Shown here: piece by piece, positions 12,857-26,400 of the stretch
How positions within the stretch are numbered: position 1 is the stretch's first letter
Layout: each line of letters begins with the position of its first letter
Notes under the pieces: model-generated
The model's input: only the letters and a program-made list of their open reading frames with translations
Told to the model about the DNA's origin: nothing
The model's database searches: none
Program-made: the position numbers and the translations under genes
Source of the DNA: Paraescarpia echinospica
Lineage: Eukaryota; Annelida; Polychaeta; Sabellida; Siboglinidae
Length of the DNA: 64,000 nucleotides
Direction of reading: 5' to 3'
Assembly (NCBI GenBank): GCA_020002185.1
Contig: CM034533.1
Span: 54,296,870-54,360,869 of the forward strand

Positions 12857-12883
12857 ATGTTTTTTTTTTTTTTTTTTTTTTTT
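12857..12883. repeat. Poly-T tract
   Basis: About 27 consecutive T residues next to the LINE 3' region. Confidence 0.9.
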
Positions 12884-12899
12884 ACACGAATCATAGATT

Positions 12900-13955
12900 T
12901 CATTGCATATATGACATGAATAAGGAACACAAGTAATGTGTTGCTTCGTTCCATTTGATACGTAATGTATACATGTTTCATATTACTGCTACATCTGTGC
13001 TATACTTAACATTATGTATCAATAAAGATTATTATTATTATAGGTGGTTTTCACACTTGGAGATTACCTACAGTGAAGGATACGGCCTTCATACACGAAC
13101 CTTGTTCAAACAACCTCATGATGTGCTGCCGTACGTATGTGACAGGTGCTAAAAGATCAAACGTCATACAAGCCGGCAGAGTTGTAGCGATGATTTACCT
13201 GGTAGGCGGTGGTCTTGTCGTCTTGCGTCGACCCGGCCCATTGTGAAGAGACGTATTTATTCCTCGACGCTCGTCGTCTGAATGCCATCTTATGAAGGGG
13301 CCCGCGACGAACGGAACTCTCAGATAAAGGCGGCAGATGAAGACACGTCGTTAAACTATCGTCGCCAATCGTAAAACCGGACTAACGCCAATTGTCAGAG
13401 TGAGTTGCTACAAAATATAATTAAATAAGACTGTAGTGTATTTGGCATGTTTCATTTTGTTAAAATGCGTGTTAATGAGTTTAATATTCTCAGTCAGTCA
13501 TTTGCACGCATTGGAGAACGTACTGGATTGCGATATGACTAGATATTCGTTGTTGGTGGTGGTGTAAGCAATATAAAAATACTACTGTTTAGAGTATGTA
13601 TCTTGCACAAGGAAATAAAAATAAACATAATTGGAGATAACGAAGTAGAAATGTACAATGTTGATTGGGTATACGAGAAGGCATTTACTGTTTGTTGGTT
13701 AGGATGATATTCTTGTTTAACGTTGTTGATTACGATTATAAACTAAGTACCAATAACAACAAATATATACCTTTTGGTAATCAGATGGGTAACCCAGCGA
13801 GGTTAATAATGTCATATGTCATAATTAGGAAAATATAGAAAATATAGAAGGATGGAAACATAAAAAACAATATTGTTATAATTTTTACAGGGGCGCATGT
13901 GTTGCTGTGGACTACATTGATAACTGACGGTTCGCGGAAACACCACAGTAACAAG
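12900..13955. other. Non-coding upstream flank of gene A
   Basis: An AATAAAG(ATT)n tail at about 13019-13042 looks like the 3' end of another decayed LINE. The remainder should hold the promoter and 5' UTR of gene A. I see no confident TATA box or initiator. A possible acceptor (TTTTTACAG) near 13889 could mean a further 5' non-coding exon. Confidence 0.4.
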
Positions 13956-14024
13956 ATGTTGATACGTCTGGTTACGGCGAGTTTAATATTGGCCACCATC
14001 GCCGCCAAACACCATGCGCGTATG
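13956..14024 (+). CDS. Gene A exon 1: signal peptide
   Basis: Encodes 23 residues beginning MLIRLVTASLILATIAA, a classic hydrophobic leader. Donor is ATG|GTAAGA, phase 0. It is too short to be called as an ORF on its own. Confidence 0.8.
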
Positions 14025-15167
14025 GTAAGAACATTATTATATAGTATTTTGTTTTTGGACACTTTTAGTCGAACGCGTTACAAAAACAATGCTTTCATTT
14101 GGAGGTTTAACTTGTGCGTTTCCGTGTTGGAACGGTCGTATAAGAGTGCCCCCGAGTGATCAGTTGTTGCATCATTGTGATGGAAAACGTGTGGAAAGAG
14201 GGTTTATCCGTGCTATTCAAATGTATCGTGTTGTCGCTGGTAAGCAGCTGACTTGCCGGTTCGCGGCATGATAACATACTCACAAATAATATATTATTTG
14301 CAACATTTTCTTGAGCGATGTGTAATCTTAGGTTGTCTAATTATTGTAGAGTTTACAAAAATGTTGTTCACTAAATGAACACACGTCGAAGATTGTTCAA
14401 GAACGTACAACATCCTTACAAGAACCACCATTTGAAAGTCATGACAAATTACAATTCGGATCAAAGTACAATCGAAGATGAATTAAAGAATTAACTATAT
14501 ATAATTAATTGTCACGCTCTGCTGTATCTTGTCAATAACAATTGTAAACATTACAATAGTTGTAATACTTGTGCACGCGAGTATTTGTATACGTGAGTAT
14601 ATACTAATATTATTATTCACTCAATACGTATATTATTACCTTGCAAAATGAATGTCACATATGCCTAAACCTAAATTAAATATGCAAAAGAATTTGGTAT
14701 AAATGTAAAGTGCGTATAGGGCCTACATAGCCAACCGTTCACATGATCAAGTCAGTAAAATATGCTGAGCGTGGATAAACGAAGTGGGGTGCCATGTACG
14801 TTCGAGAAAAAACGGACCAGTGGAACTGTGTGTCTTTGTTAAAGAAAAGGATCGACTGCGGTGGTTTGATTAACGACAAGACTCGCTGATATATGTGCTT
14901 CTTACGACGCCTTTGTCATTCATTATCAAACACCTTTCAGTTGCAGTATACCCCCCACCCTAGTCGTAAATTATTACTGTAAGCCGCTGTAATTCAAATT
15001 AAAAGCATCCTCTAAAACGACGCTAAGTATTTCGCAGAGTAATTCAAACAGGACATTCCAGTGATTGAATTTATGCGGTCATGTAGGCAGCATTCAATGT
15101 GTGAAGCACGTCTTAAATCATGGTTCAATCGAAACATTCCTTCCTTCTCTCCATGCTTATTTTTCCA

Positions 15168-15217
<50 letters not shown>

Positions 15218-15253
15218 TCTCCCCTCCGCGCGCTTCGCCCGTTGTGTGTGTGT

Positions 15254-15350
<97 letters not shown>

Positions 15351-18300
15351 GGTGTGTGTGTGATTGCAGCATGACTACAGGAACTGGTATGTCGTACACA
15401 CCATACTTATTATAATAGCGATAAACTGTTAAACTTTGTTTTGTCAGCCGTGTCCTCTTCAATGTGGAGCACATCGTTTCCTCGATTGCGTCCTTTTGTA
15501 CGACTATCTCCACCATCTTGTACGAAACTTGTGTTAGGCTATGATCTGTTGACGTCCAAGTCTACATTTTTTTGCATTTGTGTAACCGAATTTTTTTCTT
15601 CAGACTTAGCTGTTGTTTTGTTGACGTATTTATTATAAAGTTAACTCTCCCGATGGTAGCATGCACCATTCGTTCGCCAAGTGCTTGTCTACTTCAATTT
15701 TGAAACAGTTTAGGGACGAGTTGGCAACAACGTTTTCTGTTAGCAATTTCGAGTCATCGACAATTTTGGAGCTGAAGCAATCTTTGCATATGTTACTGAA
15801 GCAATGCTTTATTACGTTCACAATCTATACACGACCCTGTTCACCAGTGGAGAATTCGGGCTGCCTTGTTACTTTTGAGGTCACCACTGGTAAATTGTGT
15901 CGCATAGAGTCGTGAACTTGTATTCATAGTTAACATGAGCGCATTTGGACACAGCATTATATGGATAGTTGCAAAGAGCGATGACTGACAGAGAGAGAGA
16001 CGTCTCTAGATACGGAGGCCTGGAGACAGATGGTCGGTACGAGTAGATTTCGGCCCCAGTGGTTGACACGAGGGAGTGGGTGGTTGGGAGAGTGAATGAG
16101 TGGGTGGTTGGGAGAGTGAATGAGTGGGTGGGTTGATTTGTGGGTAAGTCGGTGGGTGGGTGAGGGAATGGGTGAATGAGTGAGTGAGTTGGTGAGTGAG
16201 TGAGTGAGTGAATGAGTGAGTGACCGAATGAGTGAGTAGGAGGTAGATTTGTGTGTGTGTGTGGATGAGTGAGAGAGTGAGAGAGTGAGTGAGTGAGTGA
16301 GTGAGTGAGTGAGTGAGTAGGAGAGTGGGTGAATTAGCAAGTGAATGGGTGAATGAGTGAGTAACTGGATGAATCACTGAGTGAGTGAGTGAGTGAGTGA
16401 GTGAATGAGTGAGTGAGTAAGTAGGTGAGCGAGTGTATGAGTGAGTGAGTGGGTGAATGAGTGAGTGGTTGAGCGGGAGTGAGTGAATGAGTGAGGTGGT
16501 GGGTGAGTGAGTGAGGAAGCTAGAGCGAGCGGCTTGTTACACGTCTTCTACACCAGTGCTTCTCAACATTGATTTCACGGCACCATTTCGAGTTTGATCA
16601 GTCCTCACGATGAAACTGAGCGTGCTGTCACTCCTGTGGTTGACACATTCCTCTCGCACCTTCATACTATTTCCAGTGTCTCTGTAAATGAAGCAAAGGG
16701 GATCACTTACCCAATCACATTGCATCAAGTTGATCCGATTGAACTAATACTGGAAGCAGGACGTAGCGTAGAGGATATGTCGCGACCTTGTATTCCTCTA
16801 TTAAATGTTTTAATAATGTTAAGCTGAAAATGATATCTTTGAACATGTCATGTTCAAAGTTATAAGCCATGCATGCCAGTTTCCCCATCCAGTATTTGTG
16901 TTGTGCCATGCTGCAATTCGTTGCACAATATAAGAAACTTTTGAAACTCGTCTCCAACTTATTTCAGTTGATCCAGCAGGCAGTTTGCCCTTAGATTTTC
17001 ACGATGAATGAACCTGCCTATGGTTTGGATACTAGCGTTTAGATGTTTCGCATTTGACACAAAGCGTTTAGCATCTTGTAAATGGCATTGCATTTGGCTG
17101 TTTTCGCTATTAATCTATTAACACTGTAGGTGGCGTCGTGCGCATATATCGTCACTTTTTTGTTTAGCTAAGTCTTTTCATAAGATCATTTTGATTTATA
17201 TCTGCTCTAGTAGACATAAATGAATGGCACTGCTGTTTTTTCTTCCGATTGCAGTGAGTGTTAAGCAGAAAGGTGACATTTTAGTTTGTTTAGTGTGTTT
17301 GGAACCATCCCTTTATTTGATAATTCATTGCAACAAATGTCACGTCTCTTCTAATTCCACCGCATAGTTGCGACTCTCTCAAGGCACATCACTGTGTCGC
17401 GTCACACCGGTTGAGAAGCACTGTTCTACATATATCTAGGCATTTCTTAGTTCCTTACGGTGGTTATCCTTTCTGCACTAGTTTGTTTTGATACCGCAAG
17501 ATATAAGTCATGATAACGACAACACGAACCTGTTTTTGATAGTAATATATGACGCACGGTATGTCGTATACAGATGTCGCCGAAGGGTAAATCATTAACC
17601 GAAGATTGTCTGCAATGCGTCACCGTGATGTTGGGCGTAATGACATTTATTGCAGAAATTGTACTGACTGTTTTTACTAACTTGATTTAGCCCATCATGA
17701 ATATATTTTGTTGATATTGCCACCTGTAGTGTATGCCTAGTATAAGCAATCTGTCTCACTCACTCGTGTCGGCCATAGGGGTATAACACCGTTGGCAACA
17801 ACCATCTGTCTCTAGGTTCCTCTGTCATCATTGCCTCCTGCAACTAGCCGTGTTCCAGCCCAACATCCCCCGTCAGAGTTCACTGACATTGCAAGCTAAG
17901 CTGCCATGCTTTGCTTTTCCTCACGCTGGCTGCGTCAGGACACACTTAGATGCGATTTCATCCTTTTGTCTATAGTAAAGTAGTAATGCCCAACAAATCT
18001 AAACTGTTGTCACATCAACACTGAATACTTGTAGTAGTTTCAGTTGCACGTTCTTTGTTGTCACATCAACATTGAATTCTTGTAGTCGTATCAGTTACAC
18101 GTTCTTTGTTGTCACATCAACATTGAATACTTGTAGTCGTTTCAGTTACACGTTCTTTGTTGTCACGTCAACACTGAATACTTGTAGTCGTATCAGTTAC
18201 ACGTTCTTTGTTGTCACATCAACACTGAATACCTGTAGTCTTATCAGTTACACGTTCTTTGTTGTTATATTAATACTGAATACTTTCCTGCTTTTCTTCT

Positions 18301-21300
18301 TCTGCGTAACCTTTGTAATTTTTTTTAAAGAGCTCTACATTAGTCAGATTTCTTTCCAATCAATATTGAATACGGTTCACGACATTCTAGTGTAGCAGCC
18401 ATCTAGTTGCATGATTGTTATGTGTGAGTATAAATTTCCATATTGCGTTGGGTAAGTGTTTTCCACGCTACTGCCTACCTGAGCTGGATGTCTGTCTTTG
18501 GTTGTAGAGCTGACCCAGGATCCTGGGTATTTTAAATAACCTACATTCTTCAAAACAGTCAGCTTTCTGGTCACGATGTTAATGTTTGCAGGGTGATTGT
18601 AGGCTTGGCCTTGGTATTTGTAACATTTACTTTCAAGCCAATTTTAGCGCACCAGATTTACACTGTCATACCAAATTTATTTGCTGGTGTGATATCTTCT
18701 GACAGGAAATCGGCATAGTCGGTAAATTCGAAACTGCGTGTCTGACGCGTCGTGTTTTTCAGCTTGGAAGTTGGTATACCAGCTCCTTTTTATGTCCACC
18801 CGTTGCTAGTTGAGGTAGATGCGAGCATGTGACTCTGTAGTACTCGTGCCAGAATCTCAAACCGTTCAGTTTCTCCATCTGGTTTCAGTAATTACCGATC
18901 GCGTTCTTGTACATATTAGAAGTTAAGCTTTATTACTACCTTGTTTGGAACACCACAGCCTCACGAATCTTTATCATTTTTGTCACGATGGATTATTTCA
19001 AATGTTTTCCGAAAAGTTATTACTTTTATTATTGGAGAAGGAATACACAACTTTATTAACATATTGAATCAAGTAGCCTTGATCGTGTGACCGGGTCGTT
19101 TAGAAATGCTAAACAGCTCTATGTTGAGATATATAGTAACTGAGCATCGTTCGGAATTTGTTACTGGTTTTTGTCTGGATCGGGTTCAGAATTATTACGT
19201 TTGTCCGATGATTTAATTGAAACGTTATTCAAACGAGCTAACGTGTCATAGTTGATGCTACAAATGTTGACATCTCCAATACTAGGACATAGAGTCGATA
19301 ATCGGGACACAAGCACCTCAAATAAAAGTACAAGAAACGCCCAAAAGATGTTTTACGGTAAAGCTTATAGCCTTGTGCTTGTGTTCAATTAATGATAATA
19401 ATACCAAGAAATGTTTTTACTTTTTTAATTAGCGTTTCGCTCTCAGACCACTTACGTTACATGGTTTCCATTAAGCATCAATTACTTAATACTAAAATAA
19501 CTTATGCTGATGACATTTATTTTATGCGTGCTGACTTCGAGCACAGTTATTGTTTTAAAAAATAATTCTTTTAAAGGATTGGTGAAAACTGTAACATACT
19601 CAATTTCAAAGCATGTCAATTATCCATACCACTGAGAAGATGAGTAAAAAATTTAATTTCCTACCGTTTTTGTTTCTCACGTTCATAGCTTCGGCATGGC
19701 CATGGCCTTAGAGTTATAATATGTGTGTGCATTCGGGTGTAATTGAGTAACTGTAAATACAGTTTTACCAAGTTTTGGAGATATTCGCATATATCTTCGA
19801 TTGTTTTTGCGAAATGTGTCTGAAACTGAACTAACGAATAAATCTAACTGGGGCGGCCCGTTACGGCTTCAAAGTAGACCACACCTCCGCGTAATTGTTT
19901 TAGTGCACGAAGGTGACTGACGTCCGTCGCTGCCAACAAGTGTCGAGTTACTGTGGAGTAAACATGGCCGCAGGACAGCGCAATGGGGTCGTAAGATACG
20001 TATAAGTCGAAATGATGACTACTGATTGTTAAACAGGTTGTTGAGTAGCCAAACCAAAGAGGATACATTCACCCGTGAATCCACCGCAGTTGTATTCAGA
20101 CGTAATAATGCTTTGGGAACGTCCGGCGAACGCCAAGAGAAAACCTTGTAAGATTCGAAAGGCCAAGAGACGGAATCCTCTGAAGAAGTGGCATTACCAC
20201 CAACATCAACGTTCAGAGATATGTAGATATTAAGATACAGGAATAACAAGATTTGTTTGCCGCCATCTTTCAAAATGGTGGATATATTTAAAATCAATGA
20301 AGGTCAAAAGTAATGTATTTGAAATCATAGCTTCTAAAAAACATACATTTGACGCAACTACTGCGACTAGGCTGTGCCAGCAAAGTTTAGCCCCGCCATA
20401 TGAACACACGTTTGGTATGATATATTTTTATTCAACACGATTTGACAATATTTAACAAGACGTGGAGAGCAGTTACTCATTTGTCAGTTCTTTAATTTAC
20501 TACGCACATTTTAAATGCTCTATTAAAAGAGTAGTTAACGTGAATACATCTTGTAGTTGATGTGCGTTGTCAATCACATATATATTATACGATAATTAAG
20601 GGAATCGCTTGTTACAACCGTTTTATTTTAAAATCTTGCGGTGATACCAATCTAAACAATGACGTGGTGATTCTTTTTACGATAAATTACGGTAACATTC
20701 GGATCCATTTGGGAAAACAAAACAGTGATACCCATAGCAACTTACACCCATAGTTTCGACGCATCTACCAAGAAAACGAAACTCAATAGTATTTAGGCAT
20801 GTGTCGTTATCAAGCTGGCGTATCATTTCCGTTTTGCCAAATGGGTATATATATACAAACGTTTGAATTTTTAAGTGCAACTCTTTCGAAGTCCACTCCT
20901 TTTCATCTACGCTCACTATTTGCCTTTGAATTACCGATTGGCGATGCACTTCAGAAAACACAACGATAATTATTTAGAGTTTTGACTTAAATATTTGTAT
21001 ATAATCTGCATTTTTGGAGGGCCTTTCTCCTATCTTTGACGATTGAATAATGATCTCCAAATGGCGCCACTGTCACGGTGATAATCTACGCCATTAGTTT
21101 GTCGCTCAATGGGTGGGTGGGTGTATAGTTCAAATTAATAAGTTTTTTTCAAATGTGAAACTCTGGAAAAAAACTAATGCACAACTGGATATAAGCAATC
21201 TCTTATTAACAGTAGCAGCGAAGACGTATCTTGAATGTCAGTCAGAAATCAATGTAATGTAAATCGGTTTTGCCTGCAATGTTTTATCACCACCGCCAGC

Positions 21301-23413
21301 TGTTTCGAACGCCGTCTGGCGACAGGTGTGTCCGCCGGGTGTCGTCCATAAGTATCTACATGATTTATAACTGCCGGTTGCGTCAGTACATCTTAGGTGG
21401 GCGTAGGCCTTTTCTTTGATGATGGGCTTGTTAGTCACCGAGGCACAAGGACGGTCATGAATGACTCGTCCGTCAAGTCACAAAGCAGGCAGTATGACGT
21501 TCATGAATGAATCGCTGTGAAGGCAGGTTGACGTTTGTGTGCGGATGTGCGTGTGCGAGTGCGTGTGTGTGTGTGCTTGTTTGCGTGCGTGCGCGAGTGT
21601 ATTTGAGAGCGTGTATGTGCGTACGAAAGTTATGTATGTATGTATGTAAGTGTCAATCCCATGTAGAAAAATGTGTTTTGCCCAAATTACAAATATGTCA
21701 CGTCCGGGAGTTCAAAACAACGCTATTTCAAATTAAGTAAGGATTTTCTGTTGCCAAATAAAACATATTAGCGAAGAAAATCGCACAAGGTATTCCCACA
21801 GATTTATTACAGCGGATGCGAATGTTATCATGATTGATACAGTTTGTTTACCCAATGGATGCACTATCACCACACTGACTTGTGTTATCTCCCCAGAGCT
21901 GCGGCGAAGTCCCTTACAGAAAACACCAATCACGGCCCGGCCACTGGTTGACGCACCTACGTCCCCGGCCGGAGGATGACCGATGGGACCCTTGGAGGAC
22001 ACCGCCGAGGTTTGGCGGCTTCCGCGAGTCGCCTCCACGTCCAGACCTCTGGAAGAAGTTCTGGCCGGAGTTTGACGAGATGTTTGGCGAGTGGACGCCA
22101 CCGGAACACGAGACTCGGGATGACTGGCTGGCCACGCACGGGACGAAGAAGGGTGTCTACGAGGAGATACTTGCTCTTGTGAAGCAGTGCAAGACCATGG
22201 CGCTGCGACAGAGCGGAAACACGGTGAGTGGAATTACACGTTGTCGTGTCCAATAGGCGCTATAAACGTGCACAATAAACGCGTTATTTGTATTTACTTA
22301 TTATTATTGTTTTATTTTTATTTTTTTCATAATCTATTAATTTCTGCTTGGTCTGTGTATGTCTGAGCACCACAATGGAAACAAGGGCTTGCACTTTCTT
22401 GTGTCATCATTATATATTTCTACTTTGTTTTTATATTTTATAAAGACAATATACAGGTTTACATTTTCATAATGAATAAATAAAAAAATAAAAACTGTAT
22501 TTCACTACCAGTCAAATAACCAGCATTACACCTCACAGCAGTGTAAACACGCTCTAACATACCGAGTAGGAATAAAACAATATTTGATTATCATGCGCAT
22601 CCAACCGTAACTGTTTGCCTACATAGGAGTGTTGGGCCATAGCCTACGAAGACAATGCAATAAAGACCAAATATAATTTGTCTGATCACGTGAAGACTAA
22701 ATTACGTCTTCGTCAGCAATAGCGGTGTGTTGCCTCGTTGTGAATTGCTTCACTTCTAAAACCTAATGTGTGATGACCTCCAAGGGCTTGCATATTGACT
22801 GAAGGCGACAGACCGGGCTGTAGTCCTTTGTCCTTGTGGCTGCAAGTTTAGACAAATCGCTCCATGATCGCCAGGGGTCGTGACCACATAACAAGATAGA
22901 TTGATCCATGGTCACCAGGGGTCGTGGTTGCGGACCAAGCTAGATCAACCCATTGTCACCAGTAACTTTACAAATGTGGAATGTGTTGGCAATGACACAG
23001 TTTAACACATTCATTGCATCGATTTGATCAATGCTAAGTAGGGCATGTATCTTCTTAGGATATATTTTACGACTACCATTTTTCAAAACACCTAAGTCGC
23101 TCATGTATTGCTGCCCCTCGTACTCCGCTGATGAAGCGGTGCTAGCAAGCATTGCGACATGACTCAGACATGTGAAGAAACACCGTGTTGACGTGTTTAA
23201 CAATAACCCAGCCCCCAACAGAACACTGCTATTGCTCTTGCTAACCTTTTTGCGCCACCCATACTAACTCATGTGTATGGTCTACAGTATTTTATTATAT
23301 AAATAGACACCTATGCACAAACGCATGTACACTCGCGCGTACACACGCACACGCTCACACGCACGCACGCACGCGCGCACACACGCACACAGACACACAC
23401 GCACACAGACACA

Positions 23414-23461
<48 letters not shown>

Positions 23462-26400
23462 TGGAAGCCGCCATGTGGATACCGTTCTCACGTGGTGACA
23501 CAAGATTATGTGTGTATAGGTGACGCAGAAGGAAATTGATGAAATGGACATCTTCTTGTTCGGCTCGCTGCCGACCCTCGAGCAGGCTGAAGCGTGTGTC
23601 GAGGTACACAAACATCGACACAAACGAAAGCTGCTCAAGTTTAAAAATTATCCGGTTTATAAATGGTTGTTGCCTATAATCTACAAATACGACGGAACAC
23701 ACAGTGAGTGCGTACATTGTTAACCGGTCTAGTTATGTAAACATATGGCAGGCGATCCGTTATTCATTTTAGGCCAACAGGTTGCGGGTGTGTGATAGGG
23801 GCGTGCGCATCCCCCTCGCTAATACAAAAGTTTTCGCTTGGGGAGGTAGTTCCGCTGGGTTATAAATCGTTACGTTTCTTGTGAACAAACTGAATAGTAG
23901 GTAGCAATACCGTCCTGAGTGAGAACAAAAATGTGGAACGGCACCCAAAACAAAACTCCACCTAACCCCGTCTTCCGTGGTCATGTCCAACAGCAGTTCA
24001 AACTCAGGCTAAATATGTTGGATTTTTTGGGGGAAATGAATTCGCTGGTCCAAAAACATCATCCCAATCGACCACGATATGGGCCTGCATTTGGCTTAGG
24101 ATCTTAACAAATCCAGCCACATATTGACGAATTTTGACTGTACACTGATTATGGAAATGTCCACGCCGTCTGCTTTGTTACATTACTGAATTCGAGATTC
24201 CGAAGAAATTGGCGCCACATAATTTTTAATGTCACTATATTGTTATTATTAATACCATGTTATTATTATTATTATATTTATGTAGGCTAAATATTGAAGT
24301 ACATAAACGTTTACACTTTATACGTTCTATCTGACGATTGCTCAAGATACTCTTCGTTGATCAGGCCTTCAACCGTTTAGCAAAATTACACCGAGTCAGT
24401 CATACTTACCGAGTTCTTTCTATAGGAGGTACCGAGTGTGTAAAAAGTATTTGTGCGAGGATTCCCACCCGTACTATCCCATATATTTGCAGATGCTGAT
24501 GCTATACTGATGATCGAGGCTGCGATCAAACACTGGGAAAAAGAAACGTGCATCAGATTCAAGCGAGTCGCCACCAATGCTACGGTCACCGAACAACATA
24601 TTCTGTTTACGTCACAATACAAGTAGGTCGTCGATGTATGAAAAGATTGCTGCGTAGCGCCGTCTACCGGTATGCACTGTGGCGCTATCTACATGTATGG
24701 ATTGTTGCACCATTTATTTTATACCTTGTGGCGCCATCTACGTTTATACCTTGTAGCGCCATCTATTTTAATACATAGTGGCGCCAACTACTCTTAGACG
24801 TTTAGACATTGTAGAGGCATCTACTGTTGTACATTGTGGCGCCATCTACCGTTGGAATTGTTGACATTGTGGAGGCATCTATTGACGCACGTTGTGGCGC
24901 CATGTACCGTTAGATATTGCGGCGCTTCATACTTTTAAACATTGTGGCGTCATCTATTACTTTACATTTTAGTGCCATTCACCGCAATACACGGCTCATT
25001 GTGCAGCCACGTGCCGTTGTGTACTATTGCTATAGATGTCCAGTTACCAAAACGTGATGTAATTCCAGCAATGTCAAGACAGTCGACTAAATAGTGATAC
25101 TATTCCTACTGTACAACGGTTGTTACATTACGCACCGTTGCCTACGGTTTGTATCACTTTGAGCAGTTTGGTGTCAACTACAGTAGAGCCGTTCCTTCAT
25201 GCTATGCTTCCTGTTCGCAGTTGCTACTCTTACACGGGCCGGGTGCCGAAGTCAACCATCTTCCCTCAGCAACTCAACCTCCACTCACGCGACTGCACAC
25301 TCTGGGTACGTGTGCCGTGCTATGGATCCTCGAACGTCCTTTCGCTAGATATCCGTTAAAAATAAGTGTGTGGACGTTATAAAAGTGTTAGCTGTCGAAT
25401 AAAAACAACGAGGTGCTGCAGGAACTAGTGACTGTTATCCGCCAACCAACGCTTTCTTTATATCAACACGCCGAGTATTATTCCCGTTGTACAACGACAC
25501 ATTTATGTTGAAACTTTTGAATGTATATTTAAGCTACTTATGCTCATATATTTCATGTGCCAAACCAGGTGCCGTTTTCACGAAGCTTACGTAACGTTAC
25601 GCAATTACTCAGTGTTACCCATTTGCGTCAACTCCCATGTTTGCTTATAAAAATGCGTAATTTACAAAGACAATTATTTTAACGGTAAGTAAACTTTCGT
25701 AGCCGCACATGCATCCCGGCCCAGGGACCAGTTTTGTGATTGTTTTTTTTTTGTATAAATAATTAAACATAACAGTTTGACGAACACTACGCAGTTTAGA
25801 ACAGATGTTCGCAACGTTATAATATTTTCTACGATAGTTCCAATCTACATAAATCAATCGTTTGGGGATGAACTGCGTAACTTGATTTAATTGTTTGTAA
25901 AAACGTATGCATTTTACAGGCCTCATCTTTCGTGGGGTCGTAAATGTCAGCCGGCCGAAAACACGGACGAATTTGTTGCCATAGCATTATTGTTGATTAT
26001 TGTGCATTGTACGTCTATGCAATGTAGATTATCCTTCCAAACTATTGAACAGCGGACTCGATCTGAGGTCTTATGCTAAACATACGTTATTGTGGACAGT
26101 ACCACGACATTTTGTAACGTAATCTAACATAACATAACTTCTGTTAATTACTCTTAAATCTGTTCTGCATAAATACATATTTTATGACACAAACAAACAA
26201 AGGGTAAGTTTGGTCTACAGTATTTACAGATACAGATAGATACATATACAGATACAGATGCCTTATTGCCATGATCGACATAAAATACATGTCAATTAGG
26301 AATGTGACTTGGTGTTAAAACATACAATCACATCAAACATACCACGAACATACAATAAAAGATAAATAAATAAATATAATAAAAAACAATTAAGTTTAAT

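Noticed and set aside
15169..16377. Cys-Val, Thr-His and Ser-Leu-Thr-His frames
   Set aside because: Artefacts of the TG and GAGT repeats.
18072..18395. 107-codon frame with a 17-residue periodic peptide
   Set aside because: Frame kept open by a 51-base minisatellite inside an intron.
21882..22256. Single-exon gene starting at the ATG at 21882
   Set aside because: A good acceptor at 21896 and the matching phase with the signal-peptide exon show that it is an internal exon.
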